From: Hydnum rufescens UP504
Taxonomy: Eukaryota > Basidiomycota > Agaricomycetes > Cantharellales > Hydnaceae
Assembly (NCBI GenBank): GCA_014904985.1
Contig: MU129173.1
Coordinates: forward strand, 56,639-72,656
Direction: 5' to 3'
Length of the DNA: 16,018 nucleotides
This document shows, piece after piece, positions 1 through 7,470 of this stretch (the stretch's first letter is position 1; each line of letters opens with the position of its first letter). The notes beneath the pieces were generated by a model. It worked only from the letters and a program-made list of their open reading frames with translations, was not told the DNA's origin and made no database searches. The translations under genes were made by a program, and so were the position numbers.

Positions 1-88
1 ACAAGTACATGCCCGAAAACCCCCCAGCCCCCCTGAGCCCTGTACGAAAAACCGACGGTGGGGGGGTGCGCGACCGCGGGCCAAAACG

Positions 89-123
89 AGTACCACACAC
101 CCGCCAAGCGGGTGTGTGGTACT
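89..123. repeat. Perfect hairpin, unit 1
   Basis: Arms 89-104 and 108-123 are perfectly complementary over 16 bp (agtaccacacacccgc), with a 3 base loop caa. Confidence 0.9.
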
Positions 124-162
124 ATAGGTATTTTTTAAAACTTTCTACATGTACGGTGACGT

Positions 163-190
163 AAAAGGAGCAGCTTGCGCTGCTCCTTTT
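163..190. repeat. Second hairpin of unit 1
   Basis: Arms 163-174 (aaaaggagcagc) and 179-190 pair over 12 bp with the loop ttgc. Flanking gtga (157-160) can pair with tcac further out. The GC stem followed by a T run resembles an intrinsic terminator, but in a fungal nucleus this is more likely structural or part of the repeat. Confidence 0.8.
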
Positions 191-285
191 GCTCACTTCG
201 AATTGCTTCTATTATTCTAGGATCTGAGCTGACCCGTGAAATGGAAAACCGAGCCCAAACTACGCGGCGACCACGGTACAAGATG

Positions 286-321
286 AGTACCACACACCCG
301 CTGAAGCGGGTGTGTGGTACT
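286..321. repeat. Perfect hairpin, unit 2
   Basis: Arms 286-301 and 306-321 (agtaccacacacccgc and its complement) pair over 16 bp around the loop tgaa. The arms are identical to unit 1 although the loop differs. Confidence 0.9.
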
Positions 322-355
322 ACAAGGTATTTTTTTAAAAATTTATATATATACC

Positions 356-396
356 GTGACGCAAGAGGAGCAGCCCAGGCTGCTCCTTTGCGTCAC
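356..396. repeat. Second hairpin of unit 2
   Basis: gtgacgcaa plus ggagcagc pairs with gctgctcc plus ttgcgtcac across a one-base bulge, with the loop around ccag. It is the counterpart of 157-194, but with compensated differences in the lower stem. Confidence 0.8.
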
Positions 397-519
397 TTTG
401 AATTTTTTTTTTTACTAATGTATGCTATTATTTTAGGATCCAAATTGAAGCCCCCGAAATGACGACCCGCGACTCGTCCAAACGACCCGCCCAACGATGA
501 ATTGTCAAGCCCAGCCCCC

Positions 520-553
520 AGTACCACACCCGCCCAAGCGGGTGTGGTGCTAC
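520..553. repeat. Hairpin, unit 3
   Basis: Arms 523-533 and 538-548 (accacacccgc) pair over 11 bp around ccaa. The right flank gctact is the variant found in units 3-5. Confidence 0.85.
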
Positions 554-585
554 TTAGTTTTTTTCTTTTTTAAATTTTGAGGGAC

Positions 586-624
586 GGTACCACACACCCG
601 CCCAAGCGGGTGTGTGGTGCTACT
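586..624. repeat. Hairpin, unit 4
   Basis: Arms 589-601 and 606-618 pair over 13 bp (accacacacccgc) around ccaa. It is followed by gctactaagtag and a T run. Confidence 0.85.
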
Positions 625-659
625 AAGTAGTGCTTTTTTTTCTTTTGATTTGTATGGAC

Positions 660-753
660 AGTACCACACCCACTAGGGTGGTGTGGTGCTACTTATTTAT
701 TTTTTTTAATTTTGAGGGATGGTACCATACCCGCCCAAGCGGGTGTGTAGTAT
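660..753. repeat. Hairpins, units 5 and 6 (imperfect)
   Basis: Unit 5 (arms 663-670 and 680-687) has a changed loop region (cactagggt). Unit 6 (from 721) keeps acccgcccaagcgggt but has mismatches in the outer stem. These two look the most decayed of the array. Confidence 0.7.
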
Positions 754-767
754 ATTAATTGAATTTT

Positions 768-1010
768 TTAAATAAATAAATCAATAAATAAACAAGTCAA
801 TAACAGGACTGACCACTGAAGGAAACACTGAGTGGGGGTATATGTATAATATAAATAATTATAAATGGAACTATCCCCGGTATGCCCGTATGACCCGCTG
901 CAAGTCTGAGATTCTCTAAGTCCCAGTTTCGGCCAATTTTCGGCCATTTCGGCCAATTCTGGGCTAGGAGGTGAAATCATAAAAATGGCCATTTCAGCCG
1001 AAATAGTGAT
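768..1010. other. Stretch without a recognisable gene
   Basis: It opens with an aaataaataaatc microsatellite-like run (768-800). At 928-957 there are three nearby copies of ggccaattt/ggccatttc, whose complement recurs at 984-1004 (gccgaaat), giving a weak inverted repeat. No coding feature is supported. Confidence 0.5.
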
Positions 1011-1014
1011 GGGA

Positions 1015-1064
1015 CCTACTTAGGTACCATTATCTGCCCCGGAAGTGGTACCTAACTAGGTAGG
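1015..1064. repeat. Inverted repeat at the truncated end of the gypsy element
   Basis: cctac-ttaggtacca (1015-1029) is the reverse complement of tggtacctaactaggtagg (1046-1064) apart from a 4 base gap; the loop is ttatctgccccggaag. The right arm supplies the stop codon of the pol frame, so the pol reading ends inside this structure, exactly where the integrase tail should continue. It may be the end of another element inserted into, or recombined with, the retrotransposon. Confidence 0.75.
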
Positions 1065-3781
1065 CTTAGATGACTGACCAAGGTGTTCATACGTTTCACA
1101 AACTCGTCAACAGCTTCCAGACGGGTTTCCCGAGTAGGCTCTGTGCCCAGACGTGGGTGTTGGCCTGTATCGAGTTCAAAAGGAGAGTGTCGGGTGGCAG
1201 AGTGAATGCGATTATTATAGGTGAACTCTGCTAATGCCATCCAGTCATACCAATCATCCTGCCTCTCATTGACGAAGAGGCGTAGATATTGTTCGATTTC
1301 CTGATTGACTCGCTCAGTCTGACCATCAGTTTGAGGATGGTATGCCATAGACAGGGAAGTGTGAATGCCAAGGAGACGATTGAGTTCCTTCATAAAGGAG
1401 GATGCAAACTGGGGTCCCCGATCACTGATAATCTCTTCAGGTAAGCCATGATGCTTCCAAACATGGTCGCGATAGAGTCGAGCAAGTCCTACAGAGTCAA
1501 CCTCATCTGTAGTTGGTATTGCATGCATTCGTTTTGATAGGCGGTCAACCACTACCCAAATTGCATTATATCCCCGACTGAGTGGAAGGCCTGTGATGAA
1601 GTCTGTGGTAACGATTTGCCATCGATGATCTGGAACCCGATTTGGTTGGAGTTTCCCTAATGGCATGGTGGGGAATGTTTTAGTGCGATTGCATCTGTCG
1701 CACCCCCGTACATAGTCGGCAATATATTGTGTGATTCCTGGCCACCAGTAATTGCGAGTGACTAGCTCAACTGTCTTCCATCGACCAGGGTGCCCAGCCA
1801 CAGGAGTGTCATGATGAGCCTTGACAATGTCATGTCGCAACTTGGGATTGCGTGGGACATAAACTTTTCCTCGGAGGAGGATAAGCCCATCAGATACAAC
1901 CCAACCATCCTCCTCAGATCCATCCAGATCCTTTATTGCCTTAGCCACTGACTCATCTAAGTCCTTTGAGTCACGGATCCTCCGCTGGAAATCAGCCCCA
2001 AGACCTTGTATGGGCAAGCTTTCTGTTGCCTTAATCTGGAAGAGCTTGGGTGGGAGAAGGGTCTGATTTTGGTTATCTTTCTCCCCATGATGATGATCAG
2101 CTCGGCGAGATAAGGCATCAGGTTTAGTGGAACTCTTTCCAGGGCGGTGGGTGATGTGGAAATCAAAACGGGATAAGAACAAGGACCAACGTGCCTGTCG
2201 CCGATTGAGAGATTGGGCCGTCATGAAATAGACAAGATTGCGGTGATCAGTCAAGATTTCTACTGGATGTGCTGCTCCCTCGAGGAGGTGTCGAAATTCT
2301 TGTAAGCCACGGATGATTGCCAATAGCTCTTTGTCGTGGATTTCATAATTGCGCTCCACATCATTGAGACTTTTGGAAATAAATCCCACTGGGTGCCACT
2401 TGTCATCATCCCTTAGCTGGGAGAGGACAGCCCCTGTAGCAAAATCAGAACTATCTGCTTCCAGATGGTAGGGTCGATCAGCATCAGGATGCACAAGAAT
2501 GGGCGTTGAGGTGATGGCTGTCTTTAGTTGATCAAAGGCCTTCTGCTGATCCTCGGCCCATTTCCATGGTGCATCTTTCCGAGTGAGTTGGTGAAGGGGA
2601 TGGGCAATATGTGAGAAATTTTCGATGAAGCGTCGGTAAAAGTTGACAAAGCCAAGGAATGATTGAACCTCTTTGACTGTTGTAGGAGATGGCCATTCCC
2701 GAACTCCAGCAACCTTAACGGGATCCATTCCAACTTGTCCTGGGGATAGGATAAGTCCGAGATACTCCACGGTTGCAGCTCCGAAGGTGCACTTTTCAGC
2801 CTTGAGGAACAGATTATTTTCTCGCAGGATTTGGAGGACTTTTCGGACTACCTCGTAGTGTTGTGCGAGTGTTTCAGTAAAAACCAGAATATCGTCCATG
2901 TACACGGCTACCACTCCTTCTGCGACAAGATCTTTGAAGAGGTGATTCATCATGGTTTGAAAGGTGGCAGGGCTATTAGTCAGCCCAAAGAACATGACAA
3001 GTGGTTCGAAGAGTCCTCGGTTGGTGCGGAATGCTGCCTTCCATTCGTCTCCTTCGCGCATCCGAATATTGTTGTAGCCCCATCGCACGTCCAACTTGGT
3101 GAAGAACTTGGCCCGAGTGACTCGATTTAAGATGTCTGTCACCAGGGGGAGAGGATAAGCATTTTTCACTGTAGCAGTGTTGAGCTTCCGATAATCCTGG
3201 ACAAAGCGTAGGCCTCCATCCTTCTTTTTGACAAAGAAGACAGGGGCAGCTATGGGTGACTTGGATGGGCGGATTCGTCCAGTCTCTAGGTGCTCCTTCA
3301 AGAAGGCATCCATCTCTAGCTGCTCATTGGGGGATAATGGGTATAATTTCACCCCAGTATGTGCAATGTCCTCTTTTAGCTCAATAGCATGGTCCCAGGG
3401 ACGACGTGGGGGAAGGCGATCGAAGGATTCCTTAGCGAAGACATCATGGAAGTCGTGGTACTGTTTGGGCACCATTTCTTCAAAGGGGCGCTTCTTAAAG
3501 GTCTTCTTATGCTGCTCAATGGCGAGGCGGGTGGATATAGATTCGGTTGCAGAGATATGCTCTTCAGGGTGAAGGAAGACTACAAAGATACGATCTTCCC
3601 CGTGCACATCTTCCCGGTTATCACCAGGCGAGCTCTCGCCCGTTTTCTTTGATAGAACACCTGGACTAGGCTTTTCTATTAAAGAGGGAGGCGAGGGCAC
3701 GGTCTGGTCAAGCGAAGACAATGGGGAAGAGTGGTGGTGTGGCGAATTTCTATCACCCTTGCGATCTCCCTCGGGCCTCAA
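1052..3781 (-). CDS. pol: Gypsy pol: reverse transcriptase, RNase H, integrase (C-terminally truncated)
   Basis: This 909-residue frame copies retroelement RNA into DNA and integrates it. RT spans about residues 123-400: PVFFVKKKDGGLRFVQDYRKL at 180-200, first metal-binding Asp in FTKLD (231), and the YMDD box at 294-297. RNase H follows at about 428-560 with acidic residues D443, E485 and D512. Integrase starts near 645 with an HHCC zinc finger (H656/H657, H664, C694, C697) and the DDE triad D727, D787 and E823, with 35 residues between the last two. All catalytic residues are present. The usual post-DDE tail (GPF/Y region, sometimes a chromodomain) is missing: after VDEFVKRMNT (about 891-900) nine residues of foreign-looking sequence run to a stop inside an inverted repeat. 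The first 120 residues are a Ser/Pro-rich linker, and the true reading probably enters from the protease frame, so the ATG at 3781 may not be a real start. Confidence 0.96.
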   Translation of the reverse strand: MRPEGDRKGDRNSPHHHSSPLSSLDQTVPSPPSLIEKPSPGVLSKKTGESSPGDNREDVHGEDRIFVVFLHPEEHISATESISTRLAIEQHKKTFKKRPFEEMVPKQYHDFHDVFAKESFDRLPPRRPWDHAIELKEDIAHTGVKLYPLSPNEQLEMDAFLKEHLETGRIRPSKSPIAAPVFFVKKKDGGLRFVQDYRKLNTATVKNAYPLPLVTDILNRVTRAKFFTKLDVRWGYNNIRMREGDEWKAAFRTNRGLFEPLVMFFGLTNSPATFQTMMNHLFKDLVAEGVVAVYMDDILVFTETLAQHYEVVRKVLQILRENNLFLKAEKCTFGAATVEYLGLILSPGQVGMDPVKVAGVREWPSPTTVKEVQSFLGFVNFYRRFIENFSHIAHPLHQLTRKDAPWKWAEDQQKAFDQLKTAITSTPILVHPDADRPYHLEADSSDFATGAVLSQLRDDDKWHPVGFISKSLNDVERNYEIHDKELLAIIRGLQEFRHLLEGAAHPVEILTDHRNLVYFMTAQSLNRRQARWSLFLSRFDFHITHRPGKSSTKPDALSRRADHHHGEKDNQNQTLLPPKLFQIKATESLPIQGLGADFQRRIRDSKDLDESVAKAIKDLDGSEEDGWVVSDGLILLRGKVYVPRNPKLRHDIVKAHHDTPVAGHPGRWKTVELVTRNYWWPGITQYIADYVRGCDRCNRTKTFPTMPLGKLQPNRVPDHRWQIVTTDFITGLPLSRGYNAIWVVVDRLSKRMHAIPTTDEVDSVGLARLYRDHVWKHHGLPEEIISDRGPQFASSFMKELNRLLGIHTSLSMAYHPQTDGQTERVNQEIEQYLRLFVNERQDDWYDWMALAEFTYNNRIHSATRHSPFELDTGQHPRLGTEPTRETRLEAVDEFVKRMNTLVSHLSLPS

Positions 3782-4526
3782 CTGTTGGCGTACGCCCTGG
3801 AGATGCCCATCTCTCCGTGTTTGCCCGGAGGGACTGACTGGGCAAAGATAGGATAGGGTCTCCTTGGCGACTGCGCGATGGAAGAGGACCAGGTGGAGAT
3901 ACAGATGCAGAGGGGTTAAGGCTGCGTCCAGAGTTTTCCTTTGCTAAGACAACGCGGACGCGTCGCAACCCACATCCATCAGGACACCGTGTCATTGCCA
4001 CCTTACCCGTCGACCAGTTGATCTCAGGGTTATGATGAACAAGCCAGGTGTGCCCTACAATGAGGGGAACCCGTCCCAGGCTAGTCACAGCAAATGTACT
4101 TTTCTCTGAATGGTCGCCAAAGCGCATCAGGAGATCAACTTCTTCTCGAACTGAGCCAGCGTCGTTGAGGGTGCCATCAATGTTGTAAAGCGGAATCGGC
4201 CGCGGGAGTTGCCGAGTAGTAAGATTTTTGGCCTTGACAAACTCCTGATCGATGAACATCCCTGTTGCTCCAGAATCAAGCAGGGCATCAACTGCCATAG
4301 GCTGGCCACTGTCTAGGGTCTGTAGATGGACCTTCAACTCAGTAGCTCGGCGAAGGTGTGTGGAATAGATATAGAGTGGTGGGCTTGTGGATAATGACAC
4401 GTCTTCTCTTTCATGTAGGCCATCAATGTCAACGTGATCAAACATATCCATTGTGGGTCCTACTGTACAAGTTGAAAGAAGAGAGAATCGGTTTGTCGAA
4501 CAGGGCGTGTCCTTCACTGTCGACAT
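3753..4526 (-). CDS. Gypsy aspartic protease region of pol
   Basis: A 257-residue frame with a retropepsin-like fold. The catalytic motif ALLDSGATGMFID lies at residues 81-93 (Asp84), and the second half has VPLIVGHTWLVHHNPEINW, typical of gypsy proteases ahead of RT. Its job is cleavage of the Gag-Pol polyprotein in the virus-like particle. The ATG lies two bases after the gag stop codon, in the -1 frame relative to gag. The frame ends 29 bases inside the RT frame. In related elements protease and RT form one polyprotein, so the frame change near 3753-3781 is either a mutation or an unusual recoding site. The last 60 residues are low-complexity Ser/Pro linker. Confidence 0.92.
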   Translation of the reverse strand: MSTVKDTPCSTNRFSLLSTCTVGPTMDMFDHVDIDGLHEREDVSLSTSPPLYIYSTHLRRATELKVHLQTLDSGQPMAVDALLDSGATGMFIDQEFVKAKNLTTRQLPRPIPLYNIDGTLNDAGSVREEVDLLMRFGDHSEKSTFAVTSLGRVPLIVGHTWLVHHNPEINWSTGKVAMTRCPDGCGLRRVRVVLAKENSGRSLNPSASVSPPGPLPSRSRQGDPILSLPSQSLRANTERWASPGRTPTVEARGRSQG

Positions 4527-4528
4527 CT

Positions 4529-5293
4529 TTAAAAATCCTTTGCCACACCCTCATTTCCATCCTCAGCAGATTTGGGTGCCAGAGTAGCACGAACTTTCTC
4601 TACCACTTCCTCCATCTGCTCAGATGACAGAGCACCTCGTACTGAACGAGAGCGTGGGGGCTCAGGGCAGTCTCTGGCAATGTGCCCGGGTTTGTTACAA
4701 TTCCAGCACAGACCAGCAACTCTGCGAGGATTATTCTGACGACGATTGGAGTCTACGTCCATAGGTTCATAGGTGGAGGAGGAGGGCGCAGCAGCAGCAG
4801 CAGGACGGAAAGAGGTTGGAAGAGTTTGAGGAGTAGTAGTGGGAGGGCGGAAAGGTCTAATTGTTCCTGGACGATTGTCCTGGCGAGGGTTGGTGGGAGA
4901 GAAGGAGTGCTGTTCATTAAAGCGACGCCACAACTTATCAATGCGAGTGGCTTTGTCCTTCCATTCTTGAAGGGACATAGGGAGGGTGTCGAGGTGTATC
5001 TTCTCGACCAAGCTACGGAGCAGTCCATGCTCATAAGCATCCATCAAGGCTCCATCATTGAAGCCTGTCTTCCCAGATATGGCCTCAAAGGCCGTCGTAT
5101 ACTCCTCAGCTGTCATCCCTCGAGTCATCTTCAAGGTACGAAGTCGCTGACAGGCATGAGCCTCTCGGTCCGCATCACCGAAGGCTGCCTCAAAGCGGGT
5201 GCAAAAGGTTTCCCAATCAGGGAAGGGAGAATCGCCATCAAGGATAGCGCGTGTGTAGTTGGAAGCCCAATCACCAGCACTGCCTCCTTGCAT
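4529..5293 (-). CDS. gag: Gypsy Gag, central and C-terminal part with zinc knuckle
   Basis: Structural protein that packages retroelement RNA. The Ty3-type capsid segment (about residues 1-125) contains SPFPDWETFCTRFEAAFGD and MTAEEYTTAFEAI. A Pro/Ala-rich linker follows, then a single CCHC knuckle CWNCNKPGHIARDC at 196-209 (C196, C199, H204, C209). The first ATG at 5293 is internal: the same frame continues upstream without a stop to about 5393 and reads convincing gag sequence (for example ALKLNIAIRPNSFPSDQ), so the protein should join the fragment to its right. A frameshift near 5384-5395 breaks that join. The stop TAA is followed after two bases by the ATG of the protease frame. Confidence 0.93.
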   Translation of the reverse strand: MQGGSAGDWASNYTRAILDGDSPFPDWETFCTRFEAAFGDADREAHACQRLRTLKMTRGMTAEEYTTAFEAISGKTGFNDGALMDAYEHGLLRSLVEKIHLDTLPMSLQEWKDKATRIDKLWRRFNEQHSFSPTNPRQDNRPGTIRPFRPPTTTPQTLPTSFRPAAAAAPSSSTYEPMDVDSNRRQNNPRRVAGLCWNCNKPGHIARDCPEPPRSRSVRGALSSEQMEEVVEKVRATLAPKSAEDGNEGVAKDF

Positions 5294-5384
5294 GTAGGAG
5301 AGGGCATAGAGGATCTTTGTCTGATCACTGGGAAAGGAGTTGGGTCGAATAGCAATGTTAAGTTTGAGAGCACGGAGGAAGGGA

Positions 5385-5717
5385 TCAGCTCAGCCTTCTT
5401 GCGATCACCACCAAAGACCTCTGGATCAGCTGCCTTTGGGGACGTGCAGAGATAGAAGGAGTAGTGGCAGGAGCAGGAGGAACTCCAATGACAGGAGCAG
5501 GGAGGTTCTCGACAACAGCCTTGGTAATCGCCTCGACTTCAGCCATCAGAGTTTCACGAGAAGAGGTATCCGTCTGAAGGCGAGTCACTAGGTTCTGGAG
5601 TACAAGGTTCTGTTGCTCCAACTGCTCGTACCGTCGTTGTTGTGCCTCCATCATTTGACGAAGACCTTCTCCAGCAGCGCCGAAGACGGAGAAGGCATCA
5701 GCGGGGATTTCGTCCAT
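5385..5717 (-). CDS. gag: Gypsy Gag, N-terminal part
   Basis: The start at 5717 (MDEIPADAFSVFG) is preferred over the farther ATG at 5813, whose first 32 residues look like translated leader. A predicted coiled coil follows (MMEAQQRRYEQLEQQNLVLQ region), typical of basidiomycete gypsy Gags, then a Pro/Ala linker. The frame ends at a TGA at 5385-5387, but before that the expected gag reading switches frame near 5440-5450, where KAADPEVFGGDRKKAE appears in another frame. It then switches again near 5384-5395 into the frame that ends at 4529. Gag therefore carries two small frameshifts within 60 bp. Assignment to Gag rests on position and composition for the N-terminus and on recognisable capsid motifs after it. 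Confidence 0.8.
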   Translation of the reverse strand: MDEIPADAFSVFGAAGEGLRQMMEAQQRRYEQLEQQNLVLQNLVTRLQTDTSSRETLMAEVEAITKAVVENLPAPVIGVPPAPATTPSISARPQRQLIQRSLVVIARRLS

Positions 5718-5846
5718 GAGGAGAGGAGGTAGAAGGGATAAGGAAGATGTTTGTGGGGTCGAAGAGATGAGTTTTGATCTTCTGTCAGGGCGACACTGCC
5801 GTCGAAGCCACAAACAGAAAGAGGAAAGAGATTAATTAACCACACG

Positions 5847-5927
5847 CTATCGCAGTGGGAATCCTGAGTATACACCACACAACAAGGGACACACAAGTCT
5901 CGCACCTATCGCAGTGGGAATCCTGAG
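5847..5927. repeat. 22 bp direct repeat in the gypsy LTR/leader
   Basis: ctatcgcagtgggaatcctg(ag) occurs exactly at 5847-5868 and again at 5906-5927, 59 bp apart. It could mark the repeated (R/U5) part of the leader or a local duplication. Confidence 0.85.
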
Positions 5928-5961
5928 AGATCAAAACTGGTGATCCCCAACTGCGAAGGGC

Positions 5962-5969
5962 TATAAATA
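5962..5969 (-). promoter_or_regulatory. TATA-like box of the gypsy LTR
   Basis: TATTTATA on the minus strand, about 245 bp upstream of the Gag start at 5717, in the right place for an LTR promoter. Transcription would start some tens of bases further left (about 5925-5940). Confidence 0.45.
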
Positions 5970-6174
5970 CTATTTCCTGCACACAGCCTCCAACCTTCCA
6001 GAGCCTTCCGCCGTCTTCCATAACCTTCCGGATCCTCCTAGAATGCCGGCTCCACAGCCCATCAGTCAGCCTCCACAGCCACCATCACTAAGCCTCACTA
6101 AGCTGACGCAGCCGTGTTACGAATCCTGTGCGCACCTCCACATGGCTATGCCCCAACTTCCATATGTATCCCCC

Positions 6175-6552
6175 TTAGCGTATGTACTTCCAAGGCAGTG
6201 TACGCCTGGGTACTCCAAAGGTGTCCAAAGTGTCAAATGACCGTAATGACGTGGATGGAGTACGGATTGGGACAGGTGATGTGGATTCAGGGACTGGGGG
6301 TAGAGGAGGAGGAGGGGGAGTCTGGATTGGCAACTCCATGGACTCACGTGGGGAGCGAGGGAACGACAGGTGCTGACAAGGGCGCCAATGCTGCCACTGG
6401 TTGACTACCCAGCCCATAGCCCGCTGGCCGAGGCCTGATAGAACAAGGGCAATAATAATAAGAGAAATGCCAATAATGGCAAGGATGACAATAACCCCCG
6501 TAGTGAATGGAGGGAGAGAGGAGACAAGAGCATTTGAGGAAGTAGGCGCCAT
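6175..6552 (-). CDS. Small single-pass membrane protein, unknown function
   Basis: A 125-residue frame. After a short N-terminus (about 16 residues) comes one strongly hydrophobic helix, VIVILAIIGISLIIIALVL (about 20-38). A basic/Trp-containing stretch and a Pro/Ser/Thr-rich tail with PPPPPLPPVP (about 81-90) follow. Topology would place the tail in the cytosol if the short N-terminus is outside. No family is recognised. The stop lies about 55 bp from the presumed LTR end, so the retrotransposon landed just downstream and may have cut off further exons. The sustained codon pattern in the helix argues for a real gene; the low-complexity tail argues for caution. Confidence 0.4.
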   Translation of the reverse strand: MAPTSSNALVSSLPPFTTGVIVILAIIGISLIIIALVLSGLGQRAMGWVVNQWQHWRPCQHLSFPRSPRESMELPIQTPPPPPLPPVPESTSPVPIRTPSTSLRSFDTLDTFGVPRRTLPWKYIR

Positions 6553-7000
6553 ATGATAGAGTCGATGAAGAATGATACTCTGACGGGTAAGTCCTTAGGC
6601 GGAAGCAAATGTCAATTTGATCCTGACATTAAGCTCCTGGCCTTAGATCAATTTCTACATGAACTTCATGGAAATCTTATGGGCCAGTGTTGCATGCTAC
6701 TAACCAAAAAGGATGCATTCAACATTCCCCAACTACTGCGATCTCCAACCTGGCTTGGTCAGAGCCACCTGCTGGAGGAAGCCCAAACAATATTAAAACC
6801 ACAGATAATTCCGGCTAAGTCAGTTGTTAAGTTCGGGGCTAAGTCCGAGAGAAAAATTCCGGGCAGGAATGAAGGATAAACGAAGGGAATGGAGGGGATG
6901 GAGAAGGCAATCCAGCGCCAAGCGAAGGGAACTAAGGCGGAAAACGAGCACCAGGCGCGTTTCCTTAAGCTCGCGGAGTCAACTGGAAAATACTTCAGAA

Positions 7001-7111
7001 CCTGTAGTCCGGAGTAACCAGGCGGAAATCCTGGAGATTATGTATACGAATATGGGAATACTATGAAGGCTGGGACCTGTAGTCACGGAGTAACAGCGGA
7101 AATCCTGGAGA
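7001..7111. repeat. Degenerate direct repeat, about 36 bp, two copies
   Basis: cctgtagtc-cggagtaac followed by gcggaaatcctggaga occurs at 7001-7037 and 7076-7111 with two small indels, a 75 bp period. Confidence 0.75.
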
Positions 7112-7195
7112 GGACCAAAGCTTGGGGGTCTTCTGGCTTCGCCTCTCGGACTACTTATAACATTATTGACCTTATTAACTACGGGGGAGTGATTG

Positions 7196-7470
7196 GCTAA
7201 AAACTGGAGGGTGGTTTACAAGGGGGAAAGGAACAGGAAACAGGAAAACAGGAAACTCGGGGCCAGGGGGTGGAACACGGAAAATGGGAAATTGAAAGGA
7301 AGTGAAAGGAAATGAAACCAGATTTAGGTTGGCCCAGGTCAAACGAAAGCAAGTGGACTTGGGCGGGAGGGAAATTAAGTGGAGAACCGGGACTGGAGGG
7401 TGGGCGGACGGCGAACCGGATTGGACCGGAGTAGACCGGAGTAGACCGGAGTTGGGGGCGAACCCTAACA
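7196..7470. repeat. Purine-rich tract with short tandem repeats
   Basis: The plus strand is strongly G/A-biased over about 270 bp, with iterations such as aggaaacagg, gaaaggaa and three 10 bp copies of gaccggagta at 7424-7453. Open frames on either strand reflect this composition and are not taken as genes. Confidence 0.6.

Larger units (their letters stand above)
1..760. repeat. Array of GC-rich hairpin units in T-rich spacers
   Basis: Six related palindromes start near 89, 286, 520, 586, 660 and 721. The core is gtaccacacacccgc, a 3-4 base loop (caa, tgaa or ccaa), then the reverse complement. The first two units (about 197 bp apart) are longer: each has a second hairpin (163-190 and 356-396) built on ggagcagc/gctgctcc, then a conserved attattctaggatc-like end (near 211 and 430). 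The last four follow a 61-74 bp period with spacers such as aattttgaggga. No coding sequence is convincing here; open frames through it are by-products of the repeats. The type of element is not recognised: it could be a satellite, a MITE family, or the decayed end of a larger element. Confidence 0.85.
1052..6119 (-). mobile_element. Ty3/gypsy LTR retrotransposon, 3' truncated
   Basis: Reading right to left, the order is probable LTR, gag with a CCHC knuckle, aspartic protease, reverse transcriptase, RNase H, integrase. That domain order, with integrase last, is diagnostic of Ty3/gypsy (Metaviridae). Gag carries two frameshifts and protease and RT lie in different frames. The integrase C-terminal region and 3' LTR are absent at the left end, so the copy is very probably dead on its own. 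Both limits are approximate: the left is the last integrase-like codon near 1080 or the pol stop, and the right is estimated from where LTR-like sequence ends. Confidence 0.93.
5840..6119 (-). repeat. Probable 5' LTR and leader of the gypsy element (limits uncertain)
   Basis: Upstream of gag on the minus strand lies non-coding sequence with a TATA-like box and, at its far end, TAACACGGCTGCGTCAGC (about 6102-6119), which I take as the LTR start. No 3' LTR survives in the window, so limits cannot be confirmed by a direct repeat, and neither a clean TG..CA pair nor a primer-binding site could be fixed. Confidence 0.5.

Noticed and set aside
175..462. Plus-strand frame through the hairpin array
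   Set aside because: It reads across both hairpins and their spacers; nothing protein-like beyond the repeat sequence.
1..760. Possible CRISPR-like array
   Set aside because: Spacers are T-rich and similar to each other, repeat spacing is irregular, and the genome is eukaryotic.
768..992. Minus-strand frame of 74 codons
   Set aside because: It is made of the ggccattt repeats and an AT microsatellite; no coding signal.
4682..5455. Long plus-strand open frame (257 codons)
   Set aside because: It is antisense to gag, which has a zinc knuckle and capsid motifs on the other strand; the plus reading is low-complexity Ser/Arg.
5820..5880. tRNA primer-binding site candidates (TGG-containing strings on the minus strand)
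   Set aside because: None matches a tRNA 3' end convincingly, and without the second LTR the border cannot be fixed.
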